NCBI GenBank assembly: GCA_030280995.1
Contig: JASXTE010000017.1
Location: 7,019,001-7,083,000, forward strand
DNA length: 64,000 nucleotides
From: Hemileia vastatrix
Lineage: Eukaryota > Basidiomycota > Pucciniomycetes > Pucciniales > Zaghouaniaceae
Direction: 5' to 3'
Shown: piece after piece, positions 43,047-54,806 of the stretch
Layout: the number at the start of each line of letters is the position of its first letter
Position numbering within the stretch: position 1 is the stretch's first letter
Program-made: the position numbers and the translations under genes
Notes under the pieces: generated by a model
Databases searched by the model: none
What the model was told of the DNA's origin: nothing
Seen by the model: only the letters and a program-made list of their open reading frames with translations

Positions 43047-44141
43047 TGTAGAAAAGTCTATTGTACTAGCTATAGGCCTTGACCAAGGGAGTTGGAGTAA
43101 AACTGAAGAGAAAAACCCTTGTCCTTTTGAGAAATACCAGGTGAGATTTATTTTCTACAGATAATTAGAGACTGTTACTATACCCCTTCCAACACACTAC
43201 TTGACTGCTTAACAAGTCAAGACAGTAGCTGATAGCAGACTACTGAGAACCAGAGAACCAGAAACCTGAAATGCAGAAAGATCCACACCAGAAAAAGAAA
43301 ACGCTGTGCAATTTTTTCACAGAAAACAGAAATAATACTTGATGCAGGTTGCAAAGCTACACCAGAGAAACCAGATGCTAAATTTGAGTTAAATGAAGAA
43401 CTAACCTTGCAACAAACACAGCCAATTGTGGCCAAAAAAAAGTGATAAATGAGTGAGAAAATGATATCACCTCCAGATGGTTTTTTGATTATTAAAGCTT
43501 CCCAAACTGTCTTATTCACTATGTACACATGGACCACTATCTAAAATCCCATGCACACCAATAAATTTGGGGTTCTTGAGTGCCAAATTTCATAAAACCC
43601 CTTTAGAAACACTTCCTAGCCTTCTAGTACCAAGGCAGGCAGGCTGCCTGCATTGGGTGGCCCGCCTAGAAGCTTCCAGACCTCCCTGAAGTCAGAAAAC
43701 CACCAAAAACTTCCAAAAAAGCCCAAAATACTTAGAAAAATCTACCACGACTACTAAAACCTTTAAAACACATAATTAGACTATAACAACATTGTGACAT
43801 AAAATGTAGAGAAACATAAGCTCATTCTAATGGTACTAAGCAATTAACCCTAAGAATTAAGGTAAGCCTGTAAAACTTGAAAAAAAAATTAAACAGCTAT
43901 CTTTTAGAAATGAAAAATGAGGAAATGACCCCTTAAATCTTATAATATGAAAAATTTCAACAAGAAATAAAATATAGAGAAAAACTGTGGCTACCATTGG
44001 TAGTACCCACATCCCTGCAGTCCCAATATTTGCTGAATAAAACCAGAAAAACTTCCAATTATTCAACTAATGTCAATTAAGACATACCAAAATAGTGACA
44101 AACAGCCCAACAAAGGCCTCTTCCAATATTTGAAGACCACA
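43047..44141 (-). repeat. 3' LTR of element 2 (LTR1)
   Basis: About 1095 bp, from tgtagaaaagtctattgtac to gaagaccaca, the reverse complement of LTR1 throughout, more diverged than the element 1 LTR pair. The GC-rich island is at 43620-43690. Confidence 0.88.
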
Positions 44142-44189
44142 TCCTCCCTCAAATTGAGAATTTCTGCATTCTCCTTCACCAAAACTACC

Positions 44190-44812
44190 ATGTTCACACA
44201 TTCTTCAAAATCAATCTCTGAAAGAGGTCCCTGTCAATACTGTATTTAACATAACCTTATCTGTATAATAACACCCCCAATTCATACATACGGATCTGCT
44301 TGTGATGCCTGCTATTCCAGAAAGAAATCTTGCTCCAGACCTGGTCCATTATCATCTGCAACATTTTCACCTCCCCCTCAACCTGGTCCTTCTTCCAGAA
44401 AAACCAAAACGTCTAGGCCTTCCATCTTAATACCCAGATTAATAAAAAATTAAACCCTTCCAAAAAGAGTGCCAACACTACTACAACCACTATATCTGAA
44501 ATACCTGGTCCTTCTGGTGGTAAACCAATGCTTATTAATACTGAAATATAAGCTGATGAATTTCCAGTTCTTTCCCATCCAGACAGTGATGATGACAATG
44601 TGGGAACCATTGAAACACCAGCACCTAATAAATTTCCCACCATCAAGAACAAATTCCAACAACACTCTTCTCAAGAAAAACATCTCATTCTAAACAACTT
44701 CAAATCCACTCATGCCAAAGATCCACAGAAAATTGAGAAAAGAAGACACCTCATCCACCAGTTCAAGACTAATGCTGAAAAATTTGTTTCATCTTTTGAT
44801 TCTCTTCTGTAA
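44190..44812 (+). pseudogene. Antisense gene A of element 2
   Basis: The ATG at 44190 (MFTHSSKSISERGP) runs into C-QY-C-I-stop-HNLI-C, and 14 residues later C-DA-C-YSRKKS-C-SRPGP. All six Cys of a CX2CX6C-X14-CX2CX6C pattern are present. The rest is collinear with gene A of element 1: PPPQPGPSS, SRPSILIPRLIK, an acidic SDDDN patch, and FPTIKNKFQQHSSQEKHLIL, QKIEKRRHLIHQFK, KFVSSFDSLL at the end (44812). Stops are seen near 44256, 44450 and 44550. Here the frame is continuous where element 1 has a frameshift. Confidence 0.65.
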
Positions 44813-44861
44813 TTGATTCTTGCCTGAAATTCTTGATTTAAAAATAAAAAATAAAAAATTT

Positions 44862-45225
44862 CCTCAGTTTAAAGTCTTGGGGGACTCATCCTCAGTTATA
44901 AGTCTTAGGGGACTCACAGCCCTCATTTTATAGTCTTTTAAACCATTGAAAGCCAAAGAAGATAAACTAACATTCTGAAGTAACTTTTATACAGAGAATT
45001 CAGCTCATCAGTTACCCCCACACTTGCCTTAACTAAATTCAGAGACTCCCCCTTTGGATGCCCTTTGCCAGAATTACACCAACATCACATTATCAGTTTA
45101 TAGTCCTGAAGGACTCAACCATCAAAACATCCTTAGTTTATAATCTTGGGGGACTGTACCATTCTTCAGTTTAAAGTATTGATAGACTGACCACAGTGTT
45201 CAGTTTAAAGTCTTGATGGACTTTC
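44862..45225. repeat. Motif cluster of element 2
   Basis: Reverse-complement copies of the element 1 motif (cagtttaaagtcttggggga and variants) near 44862, 44890, 44920, 45090, 45128, 45165 and 45200. The last sits just upstream of the TATA-like ttttgcataaaagga (45231-45245). The third ~100 bp repeat (about 44969-45063) lies inside the cluster, as in element 1. Confidence 0.7.
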
Positions 45226-45377
45226 CACATTTTGCATAAAAGGACGGAGCCAATCCCATGCAGAGAACTCCAAAACCGCCCTACTGAACTTCCATTTTCT
45301 CTTCATCATCTACACATCACTGATAATTTTTTTTCATTTTATCTCTTTTCTCTTCATTTTTGTCCCATCACAGATAA

Positions 45378-46874
45378 TGGCCGGATCCCCAGATTTTGAC
45401 CCATCAGACCTTCTTTATTTCACTTCTCCCAAGAACTATGCTTGCAAACTGTGTATCCACATATACAGACTTTGCACCTTCACTCTTTCAACTCCTGAAG
45501 CCTAACTCTACAACAGGGCCTGTGATTCTTCCAACTCCAAAAAGAAAAAATGTGACAGATACCCTATTTATCCTATACAACCACCTTCACCTTCACAAAA
45601 TTAAATCCCTAGATCTCCTACCAGATTCCCCGAACAAGGTCCTGCTTCCTATTCTCTATCTTCAGCTCCATCCTGAAGATCAAGCTGCTCTGTCCCCAGA
45701 ACTCTTTCCAAAAGACCTGCTTTATCCTCCCAAGAAACAGCATTATTCTTAGCAAATACAGCAAAAAAAGCTTCAAAATTAGCTCCCAGGCTGCTAGACC
45801 TTATCCAGACTGCCTGTCCTCCTTGCAAGAAATTGAAAATCAGGCTCAAAACTCCCAAATTCAGCCAGATAACAGGCAAAATTCACCAGTAAACAACAAC
45901 AAAAACACCACACTACAACCTCATGGGGCTCCCAGAGACATGCCCACAACAATTTCTTAATCAGAAATCGCCCAAAATACCAAAAACTGCTATAAGGTCT
46001 GCCAGAGGACCTCCTGAAAACACCAGAGCATAAAAAACTGCTTCCAAGCAAAAAATCTCCTCTCCCACCAAGAAGAGCTAACTAAACCTCTCCTCTGGCT
46101 GCCAATTATTCTTCTAATTGTTCCCTTTCTTCTTTATCATCATCTAGCAGATCACAATCAGCTTCCTGGTCCTTCCTTTAACCAACCTGGCACTCCTCTT
46201 CCAGTATCTAACCCCCCTGCGCCAAGCAATAATGTAAACAAGAACAACAGCAACCCTGCTGCTTCAACCAGGCCACAGGAGTGTCCTTCTTGAACTACAT
46301 TTTATCAACACTATTTAGAGGATGATAATGAAAATCCATACTTATATCTGGTTGATCCTCCCTCAACATCAATTCAACATCCTTCAACAGTCCATATTCC
46401 AGCCACACACAAATTTGATGAGCTCCCAATCTGTAAGTACTAAATAAATTAATCTTATTTCTTCAACAGAGACAATTACTGATCCAATTCTTCTCTTTAG
46501 TTGAAAACCTGTGTCCTTAAAATGTAATTGGGATTGGCCAACATCTAGAAATCACCTTACAGCTGGAATAAACTGACATGAAACAATACCTAAGCATGAT
46601 GTGTTATAAAATGCTTAAGGCCTTTGCTCTTCATGGTCCATTGAATGAATTTGAAATGAATCTGAGGAAACAGCTCCTTTATGACCACTGGAAAATGTCT
46701 AGAATAATCAAACACATCTTTCAACACTCTATCTCCTCTTCTTCCACATCTTTGCAAAAATTACCTCCAACCCAGTTCTTGACCATAACAATCCATATAC
46801 TCTTCCCAGAGGCCTACACCACAAGAACACAGTTCTTCTTCAAATCCTATCAAAAAGCAAAAATGCCAACATAA
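45378..46874 (+). pseudogene. Antisense gene B of element 2
   Basis: The ATG at 45378 (MAGSPDFDPSDLLYF) leads to C-KL-C-IHIYRL-C-TF, a TAG after TPEA, then A-C-DS-SNSKKKK-C-D, where the second Cys of the second half is Ser. A Ser/Pro/Asn-rich stretch with frameshifts follows, then FDELPI and a 68-nt intron (46433-46500, GTAAGT..TTTAG), identical in length and position to element 1. The final exon has MKQYLSMMCYKMLKAFALHG, LNEFEMNLRKQLL and DHWKMSRIIKHIFQHS, and ends at 46874. Confidence 0.65.
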
Positions 46875-47030
46875 TCCAGACCAACCACTGGAGAATTCTT
46901 CTTCCAGTAACTAAAAAAAAGAGATTTATAATTCACTAACTAGAAAGACCAATAATAATTAGCAGATATATATATATATAATTTATTTTATTTTAATTTT
47001 TAATTTTAATTTTAATTTTTATATTGATAT

Positions 47031-47957
47031 TTATTTTTATTTTTATTTTTATTTTTATTTTTATTTTTATTTTTATTTTTATTTTTATTTTTATTTTTAT
47101 TTTTATTTTTATTTTTATTTTTATTTTTATTTTTATTTTTATTTTTATTTTTATTTTTATTTTTATTTTTATTTTTATTTTTATTTTTATTTTTATTTTT
47201 ATTTTTATTTTTATTTTTATTTTTATTTTTATTTTTATTTTTATTTTTATTTTTATTTTTATTTTTATTTTTATTTTTATTTTTATTTTTATTTTTATTT
47301 TTATTTTTATTTTTATTTTTATTTTTATTTTTATTTTTATTTTTATTTTTATTTTTATTTTTATTTTTATTTTTATTTTTATTTTTATTTTTATTTTTAT
47401 TTTTATTTTTATTTTTATTTTTATTTTTATTTTTATTTTTATTTTTATTTTTATTTTTATTTTTATTTTTATTTTTATTTTTATTTTTATTTTTATTTTT
47501 ATTTTTATTTTTATTTTTATTTTTATTTTTATTTTTATTTTTATTTTTATTTTTATTTTTATTTTTATTTTTATTTTTATTTTTATTTTTATTTTTATTT
47601 TTATTTTTATTTTTATTTTTATTTTTATTTTTATTTTTATTTTTATTTTTATTTTTATTTTTATTTTTATTTTTATTTTTATTTTTATTTTTATTTTTAT
47701 TTTTATTTTTATTTTTATTTTTATTTTTATTTTTATTTTTATTTTTATTTTTATTTTTATTTTTATTTTTATTTTTATTTTTATTTTTATTTTTATTTTT
47801 ATTTTTATTTTTATTTTTATTTTTATTTTTATTTTTATTTTTATTTTTATTTTTATTTTTATTTTTATTTTTATTTTTATTTTTATTTTTATTTTTATTT
47901 TTATTTTTATTTTTATTTTTATTTTTATTTTTATTTTTATTTTTATTTTTATTTTTA

Positions 47958-47985
<28 letters not shown>
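47031..47985 (+). repeat. (ATTTTT)n microsatellite, about 159 units
   Basis: A hexanucleotide array, perfect by eye over about 955 bp, with degenerate TTTTA-rich edges on both sides (to about 46980 and 48040). It creates a spurious Ile-Phe ORF. It sits where element 1 has only a short AT simple-sequence tract (about 18125-18250). Confidence 0.97.
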
Positions 47986-47988
<3 letters not shown>

Positions 47989-48169
47989 TTTATTTTATTT
48001 TTATTTTTTTTTATTTTACTTTATTTTACTTAATTTTTTAGTTATATTTTTATTTCAACTACTAACATACTATAAAAAACTTGAAAATAATTAAATAAAA
48101 TTACGCAAAAAATATGAGATCTGAAAAATTAAAATGAAATGAATAACAATAATAAAATGAGATAAATAA

Positions 48170-49150
48170 TAATTACAATTGGTATCCTTAAGCCAATTGA
48201 TGTGCTGATCCCCTGTAACGTTACCCACATCCAAGTGCACCTTTATGTGGATACACCTCTAAATAATTTTTAAATGAATTGATATTAAAAAAATATATTA
48301 AGAAAAATAATACCCGTAAATAAAAAGATGAAATAAATGGAAATTGAGAGATTAATAAAAAAATGAGATAGAATGAAAAAGGAAAATAACATTGTCCGTT
48401 TAATTGATGAGCCTTTTCCCACTAATCTTGCACACATCCAGGTGACCCTGATGTGATGACACCATATAATATAATTTGTGAATTTTCCACTTTTAATTCC
48501 TAACAACCCCCATAAAAAATTAAAAGAAATAAATGAAAAAAAAGAAAATAATCTCAAACTACAATATACACAAAAATTAAAGAAAAGAAAATGAGAAATT
48601 CTTGCTCCATAGAAAGTCCAGTTAAAGGAATTGATCACTGGGTGGGCTTCCAGCAATAAGTAAAAATGATGGGAGATCACCAGTGATCTAACACCAGCCC
48701 AAATATACCAAAGAAACTAGTCCTAAGCCAGTAAGTTAGTAGTATTATGGGGTAACTGTTCTACAGAGCAGCCAGCTCATCAGTTACCCCCACACTTTCC
48801 AAAATAAAATCTAGAAGCCCCCCTGGGTACCTTCTAACAAAAACATAAAATCCAACACAAGAAACCAAAAACCATAAGTATGAAGATTCCAGCACTTGAA
48901 GACCAAAAGATTTTCCAGTTTAAAGTCATATAGGACTAAAACATATGAAGAAAAACTAATACTATGATTCAAACAAATTAAGAGAAGGGGTTAAAAACAG
49001 ACAATCTGGCGTAACTTTTGATAGAGCAGCCAGCTCATCAGTTACCCCCACACTTTCCAAAATAAAATCTAGAAGCCCCACCCATGGGTACCTTCTAAAA
49101 AAAAGTTTCCAAAAAAACAGATGCACAGCATCACCAAAAATTAAAAATTA
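48170..49150 (-). repeat. Post-pol repeats of element 2
   Basis: Contains the counterparts of the element 1 repeats: the paired ccacatc..caattgatga blocks (about 48190-48250 and 48405-48465) and two ~100 bp repeats (about 48752-48836 and 49009-49101) with ggtaccttct and cagttacccccacactt. No gene. Confidence 0.7.
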
Positions 49151-49266
49151 AAGAATGGTCCATAGTTTATCCTCATTTCAGAAACAATCTTCTTCACTTC
49201 TAGTTACTCTTGGGTAAAATCTCTTCACCTGATAAGCAGCCACTCTCATCTTTAAGACTGCACCAT

Positions 49267-49992
49267 CTAACTCCTCCAAGACATAAGAACCTCCAGACAC
49301 CTGAGATCTGACTCTGTAAGGCCCATTCCATCTTTCAGAAAAACTTTTTTCCCCTGAATCTCCAAACTTCTATTATACACCAAAACCAAACAACCAGGTT
49401 TCAAGGAATTCCTGAGTCTATGAGCCAACTTCTTGTCCCTGTATTTGACTGATTGATTTCTTATCTTCATCATTCTAGAGTATGCCTTTTCTTGACATTT
49501 GTCTCTACATTCAAACTGTTGCATTCTGGCACAGAGAAAATCTTCTGTTGAGCACACATCATCCCAATCAACTCCAAGATAAGAGACAGCTTCCAAATCC
49601 ACTAATAGAACTGCTTTCTTTCAAAAAATTTATTCATAAGGGGAATATCCAGTTGTCCTTTTCACAGTGACCCTATCATCAAATAACACCAAGGGTAAAT
49701 AATGCCTTCATTTTTCAGAACTATCTCCAAACATTTTCACCAAAGCATTCTTGATAACTTGATGGCCTCTTTCAACCATGTCTTTAGCTTCAGGATAAAA
49801 AGCTGTAGTTACTCTGACTTCAGAACCAATACTTTCCAAAGCTTCTTTAAATTCAGCTCCAAACTCTGTTCCTCCATCAACAGTCACCAACTTCATCAAC
49901 CCATACCTATACACCCATTCCTTTTTCAAAAATTCTTCCACATTTTTGGCAGTCAAATTAACCAGAGGTACTGCCTCAACCCAACCAGTCAA
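49267..49992 (-). pseudogene. pol: Integrase fragment of element 2
   Basis: From 49992: LTGWVEAVPLVNLTAKNVEE, VTVDGGTEFGAEF (catalytic D) and FYPEAKDMVERGHQ (catalytic E). After a frameshift near 49690 come DLEAVSYLGVDWDD and KPGCLVLVYNRSLE, another frameshift in the GPY/F module, and an end near 49190. The first catalytic Asp region and the zinc finger were deleted with the RT end. Confidence 0.8.
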
Positions 49993-50990
49993 ATTGATGG
50001 CATTCCTGGATCCTTGATAGTGACTCTATTTAAGGCCCTAAGATCATGCACCACCCTCAACTTCCCATTCTTCTTCTTAACACAGAAAACCAGACTTGAG
50101 TAACTAGAAGTTGATTGTTCATAAAATCCTGTCCTGGCTCTTCCCCTAACAATCTCTACAAAATCATCCCTAATAGCAGCCGGAATCCGAATAGGTTTGA
50201 TTTTCCAAGGTTCATGACATACCACAGGAATCAAGTAAGGTTCCCCATAGGAGTGTTTCAACACACCCCTTTCCTCTTCAACAAATGCCACAGTTTTCTC
50301 CCTCAGCACAATAATGTGCAACAATAACTTCTTTTCCTCATCAGACAACCACCCATCAGGACCAAAATTAACAACTTTCAATCTTTTCACAATCACCTGA
50401 GAAGTTTCCACAAAATCAGGAGGATTCTTAACCAGAGGAGTACAGTATGGATCTTTTAACAAAGGAGGTCTCTTCAAAGGAGGATTCAAACCTACAGGCA
50501 TAGGCTCATTGACAGGCCTAATCTTCTGTGTTACATTCTTATACTTTGCAGCTCCCCCTTCAAATTGAAGGATCTTCAGGACATCTTCACCACCAGACCT
50601 AGAACAAAAACCAAGGGTTTCCCCATTGTTCACATGTGTGGCCAAGGTAATGTTTTTTAAGGTGTAGAAGAAACCCCAGTGGTGCACAATCAGGAGGACT
50701 TACTTTTAGACCCCAATCTCACCACTCCAAATCTTTTCCCAATTCCACATCTTTATCCTCGCTTCCATCTTCTAAATCTTCAAATCTTGATTCATCTTCT
50801 GAATCACATCTTCTAACATTGTGCAGTTTTTCTTCATGCTGGAGGCTCAAAAATTGGTCGTTCTGATCTTCACAAAAATATGTCTTTTCTTCTTTCTTGA
50901 CTATCTTCAGATTTTTTTCTTGATTTTCTTCAGTTACTTGAAATGTTTATTTTCTTTTCTTGATTCTTCTTCTATCCTACAAAAATAACC
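49989..50990 (-). pseudogene. pol: Pol linker and RT start of element 2
   Basis: 50687-49989 is one open frame: NEPMPVGLNPPLKRPPLL, RLKVVNFGPDGWLSDEEKKL and CVKKKNGKLRVVHDLRALNR, then a jump at GMPSI straight into integrase. Upstream to 50990 are remains of the acidic linker repeats (a lqhe-like unit near 50830, and GETLGFCSR). It shows the frame that is broken by a frameshift and stop in element 1 (13673, 13838). Confidence 0.75.
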
Positions 50991-51017
50991 AGGGGTTTCC
51001 CCAATGATCACAGACAT

Positions 51018-51251
51018 GGCCAAAAATGATTAAATGACCCTTTAAAAGTTAGAATATGAAAAATGTCAACAAGACATAAAATATAGAAAAAAACCGGGGG
51101 TATTCAATGGTAGCACCCAAATCTCTGAATTCTTAATATTTGCTGAATAAAACCATAAAAACACCCAATTATTCAACAAATGTCAATTAAGACATACCAA
51201 AACAGCTTTAAACAGCCCAAAAAAGGCCTCTTCCAAAGTTGGAAGACCACA
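51018..51251 (-). repeat. 5' LTR remnant of element 2
   Basis: The first ~235 bp of LTR1 in reverse complement (ending ttggaagaccaca). The rest of the LTR is deleted, with the break at about 51018 joined directly to the pol linker. Confidence 0.8.
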
Positions 51252-51962
51252 GCAGTGTATTTAGTTTAATGATGGATTAGTTATTATTTTACTAATGTGG
51301 CTCTAGAGACAGTGCTGGAGATCCACTAGGGAACTGTGTCTGGAGCACTGAAAAATATAAGAAGTAAAGGATATATAATAGTAGTAGTAGTTAGGTAGGA
51401 AAATTATTATTAAAATCAGTCATTAGATTAAAAACATTAGAGCCTTATATTATATACTTTTGAAATATATTGTGGTATATAGCAATTTACCTATTTTGTG
51501 ATTAATCTGATAACAGTAAGAGATTGGATTTTTCCGTGAGTAAGTGTTTAAGAGAATATTAGAGATATTCTGAGTCTTTTAGAGTTTGTTCATCTGTGTG
51601 TGTATTTCATATAGTATAGTGAAAAAGCGCAACACAGAGAGAATGTATAGATTCAGTAGGATATATTATTATTAGAGTTATTTTGTTGCTCTAATAAGGC
51701 ATATTTAAAGAGAGCTCTTCAATAGGGAGTAGCTGTGGATACTAGCGCTTATTGAAAATAGAAATATCCTGATAGTAATATTTTTTTTCCTTATCTTTTA
51801 ATTCACCCCTCAAATTATAAACTATCTATTCAGATATTAGTGTTACACATTATTGTGCTGTCTTTAAAATAAGAGTGGAAGAAATTTATTTTTAGAAATT
51901 TAAAAGAAGAATTAGCCCATCTTGCATTGTGTCTACTGCTTAGTACTTTAGAATTCTCTACA
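51252..51962 (+). repeat. LTR (family LTR3) of a third gypsy element
   Basis: It ends gaattctctaca at 51962, followed by att and a primer-site-like tggtgtcccaatagtgg (51965-51981). The 5' part of this LTR appears cut by the insertion of element 2, and its beginning may be the 42490-43046 stretch. The second LTR is not in the window. Confidence 0.5.
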
Positions 51963-52186
51963 ATTGGTGTCCCAATAGTGGCATATTTGTAACTAGTGTT
52001 TTAATTAGATTTTTTGGTTTTCAGGGTTTCTTCAAGAGGGTGTAATTAAGCCGGTGATTCAGTGGAAGAGTTGTAGGGTCTACAATAAGTATATTAATAG
52101 CTGTTACCAGAGGATAGTGTAAAGCTGTATTGTGGATATAGTCCAATTGAATTATAAAGTGTGTATTTTTTTGGGGGGATTCTGTT

Positions 52187-53345
52187 TTGATTTTTATTTT
52201 GAAGATGGAAATTACTGTGACTACATCTAGGGGATGTCAGGAGAGGGTTAAATTGCCCTATTCTTCAGTGTCATTGCCACAGAAGGTAACTAGGATCATT
52301 AAGTGTAAAGATGAAAGCTTGCGTTTTGCGGGAATTAATACCAAGAAGTTCTTACATAGGTTTAAACAGGCAGCTAATTTTCATGGAGCAACCAAAGGTT
52401 ATATGGTGTGCCTAGTATTGTTCTTTGTATCAAATGAGTTCAAGGATGATCTGGAGGATCTAAAGGGTCACAAAGAGTGTGATTGGTTAGCTCTAAAGGA
52501 ACAGATGCTTAAGAGATGGCCAAAGATTACTGAGGAAACTAGGTACACTGTTATGAATCTAGATGTCTTGGTAAAGAAGGTCAAAGCTGGTGGGGGTATT
52601 CAAGACCCTAAGGAATTTAAAAGTTTCAGGGAAGAGTTTGATTGAATGGTCAAGTATTTGGTCAGTAATGAACATTTTAGTGATAATAATGTATCTTTAC
52701 CTTGGTTTTGTGAAGCATCATCACCATAAGTGGAAGACTGGACAAAGAGGCACTTAGATAACAAAAGAAATTTAGTCAAGAAGAGGGATGGAAATTATAA
52801 GTACCCCGGATTAGAGGAAGTAGAGACAGCTGTGGAAGCTGAAATGAAGTTGCATTGAGTTCAGCGTTGCGCAGCTAGAGTTGCTTTGGATAATGAGGAA
52901 GTTGAAAAAAATGTGTCTGATGTTCAATCATCTCCTCAGGTGTTGTCTCCTAAAGCTTAAGTTTTTACTAGAGAGACAGATTCTGTTATGGCTAGGATTG
53001 ACAAATTGGAGAAGAAAATAATTGAAGCAGAAAAAGCAAGGGAGGTGTTTAGGCCCAAGAGTTCTTTCCAACTGTCACATTTTGCTTCTATTGTATGTTC
53101 CTATTGTAATAAAGAAGGGCATACTAAGATGAGGTGTATTGCGCTTCAAAAGGATATAGAGAAGCAGTTAGTTTAAAAAGATGGAACTACGCTTATGTTG
53201 GAAAATGGGACTAAGCTTATTAAAGACAAGGATCAAGGGATGCAAGCCATGATCATCAATCATATTAATAAGAAGTCTATGGAGGGAAAGTTGAGCAAGG
53301 GTAAGTAGCCTGAAGCTAAAGTGAAAGGCAAGGATGCGAAATCAG
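52187..53345 (+). pseudogene. gag: gag of the LTR3 element
   Basis: The frame from about 52205 (MEITVTTSRGCQERV) has the capsid-like blocks GINTKKFLHRFKQAANFHGA and VSNEFKDDLEDL, and is open to a TGA at 52643. It then continues with further stops (about 52727, 52857, 52958) to a proper zinc knuckle C-SY-C-NKEG-H-TKMR-C (53097-53140), followed by a Lys-rich tail (stops near 53174 and 53308). CX2CX4HX4C is complete here, unlike in element 1 gag. Confidence 0.75.
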
Positions 53346-54043
53346 TTAATTTTTCAGTGACTTGCACAGTTTTGGATTTTTAAGTGAAATAAGGAGAAAT
53401 TGCAGCGGGACTTACGGCAGCACATTTGGAGATGTTTGCAGCAAAGCACAAGAAAATAGCCCCAGAAACAATTAGTAGGCCAAGAAGAGCTGGTGCTAGT
53501 TATGCAAATCCAGAGGATATGGAGGAAGTAGGGTATACCACTAGAGAGAATACACCTGCACCTATTGAAGATGTTGTAATGGATGGTATGGAGCCTTTTG
53601 TGTATGGTGTAGATCTTCAGGTAAAAGAACAACCTGTGACTATGAAGGAGCATGAGGTAGTACAGCAAAGGGTGGTACCTGCTGAAGGAATTCCAGGAGT
53701 AAGGCATAATACTCCAAAGAACCCACCTGGAAGAGCAAAAGCTGGTGAAAAGGCAAAACAACCTAAATGTATAATGCAGAGCCCATTTCACTCTGTTTTT
53801 TGTTAGGCAGCTGAGGATTTAGTTGTGCAATGCTTAAAAACTACAGTTTCAGTTCCATTGGGGGTATTGACAGTAGTAGCACCAGATGTAGCAAATGTAA
53901 TTGTGGATAAGTGCAGGAAGCAAAGTATTTCTAATTGCACTGGATTCGATGTAGTAGAGAAGTCATTCCAGCTAGTTGTTGGCTTGCCTAGGGTGCCACA
54001 TTATGCAAGTATCTTAGGGTATTTGATGATTACTGTAAACTAA
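53346..54043 (+). pseudogene. Gag-pol linker and protease start of the LTR3 element
   Basis: ORF 53426-53806 is charged and Pro/Val-rich (EEVGYTTRENTPAPIEDV), with no known motif. ORF 53825-54043 (VVGLPRVPHYASILGYLMIT) resembles the segment just before a retroviral-type protease, but the catalytic DSG is not reached: an LTR1 fragment begins at about 54044. Confidence 0.5.
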
Positions 54044-54806
54044 ATTTTATTTCAAAATGTTGTTATAGCCTAATTATGTGTTTTAAAGGTTTTTGTAGTT
54101 GTAGTAGATTTTTCTAAATTTTTTGGGTATTTTTGGAGGTTTTTTTTGGTTTTCTGGCTTCAGGGTGGTCCGGCTGCCTCAGGCGGGCCTCCCTACATTG
54201 GGCGGACCACCCAACTGGGTTCTAGAAGGCTGGGAACTGTTTCTAGAGGGGTTTATGCAATTTGGTGCTCAGAAATGCCAGATTTGTTGCTGTGCGTGGG
54301 CTCTTAGATTTTGGTCTGTGTGTACACAGTGAATAAGACAGTTTGGGGCATTTTTAATTATCATACAACCATCTGGAGGTTATATCCTTGTTCCTCACTC
54401 AGTTTTCACTGTTTTTTGGTCACAATAGGCTGTGTTTGTTGAAAATTGAGTTCTTCATTTAACTTTACTTGGCAACTGGTTTCTCTGGTAAAGGCTTGCA
54501 AGCTATATCAAGTAATATTGCTGTCTCTGGTGTGGATTTGCAACCTTCATCAAGTATCATTGCTTTCTCTGGTGTGAACATTGGTCTACATTTCAGTTCT
54601 TTGGTTTGGTAGTCTGTCTGGAGACTACTTTCTTGGCTGATCAGGCAGTCAGGTGTGTTGGAAAAGGGGCTTTAGCAAACAGGAACCAATTTACTGTAGC
54701 AGGTAAATCTCACTTTATTTTTCTGAAGAGACAGGGGATTTTCTCTCTGGGTTTTCTCCAACTCCCTTGGTCAAGGCCTATAGCTAGTACTATAGGATTT
54801 TCTACA
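54044..54806 (+). repeat. LTR1 fragment, 5' truncated
   Basis: Corresponds to 9609-10352 of LTR1 and ends ggattttctaca at 54806. It contains the GC-rich hairpin (gggtggtccg .. cggaccaccc, about 54164-54213). The first ~350 bp of the LTR are missing, and it joins protease-like sequence directly. Confidence 0.85.

Larger units (their letters stand above)
43047..51251 (-). mobile_element. Element 2: deleted relative of element 1
   Basis: Read on the minus strand from 51251, it has the first ~235 bp of LTR1 (51251-51018), then a jump into the protease-RT linker, RT start, integrase, post-pol repeats, antisense genes B and A, polypurine tract and a full LTR1 (44141-43047). Two large deletions are evident relative to element 1: most of the 5' LTR with gag and protease (about 3.7 kb), and RT palm to integrase N-terminus (about 2 kb, junction at 49990). 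The flanks gcgg (43043-43046) and gcag (51252-51255) fit a 4-bp target duplication with one mismatch. Not autonomous. Confidence 0.88.

Noticed and set aside
47024..48094. A 356-residue ORF of alternating Ile and Phe
   Set aside because: It is the translation of the ATTTTT microsatellite. Any open frame in such an array is an artefact.
43047..54806. A single large retrotransposon bounded by LTR1 copies at 43-44 kb and 54 kb
   Set aside because: These LTRs are in opposite orientation, and the sequence between belongs to two different elements (element 2 and the LTR3 element).
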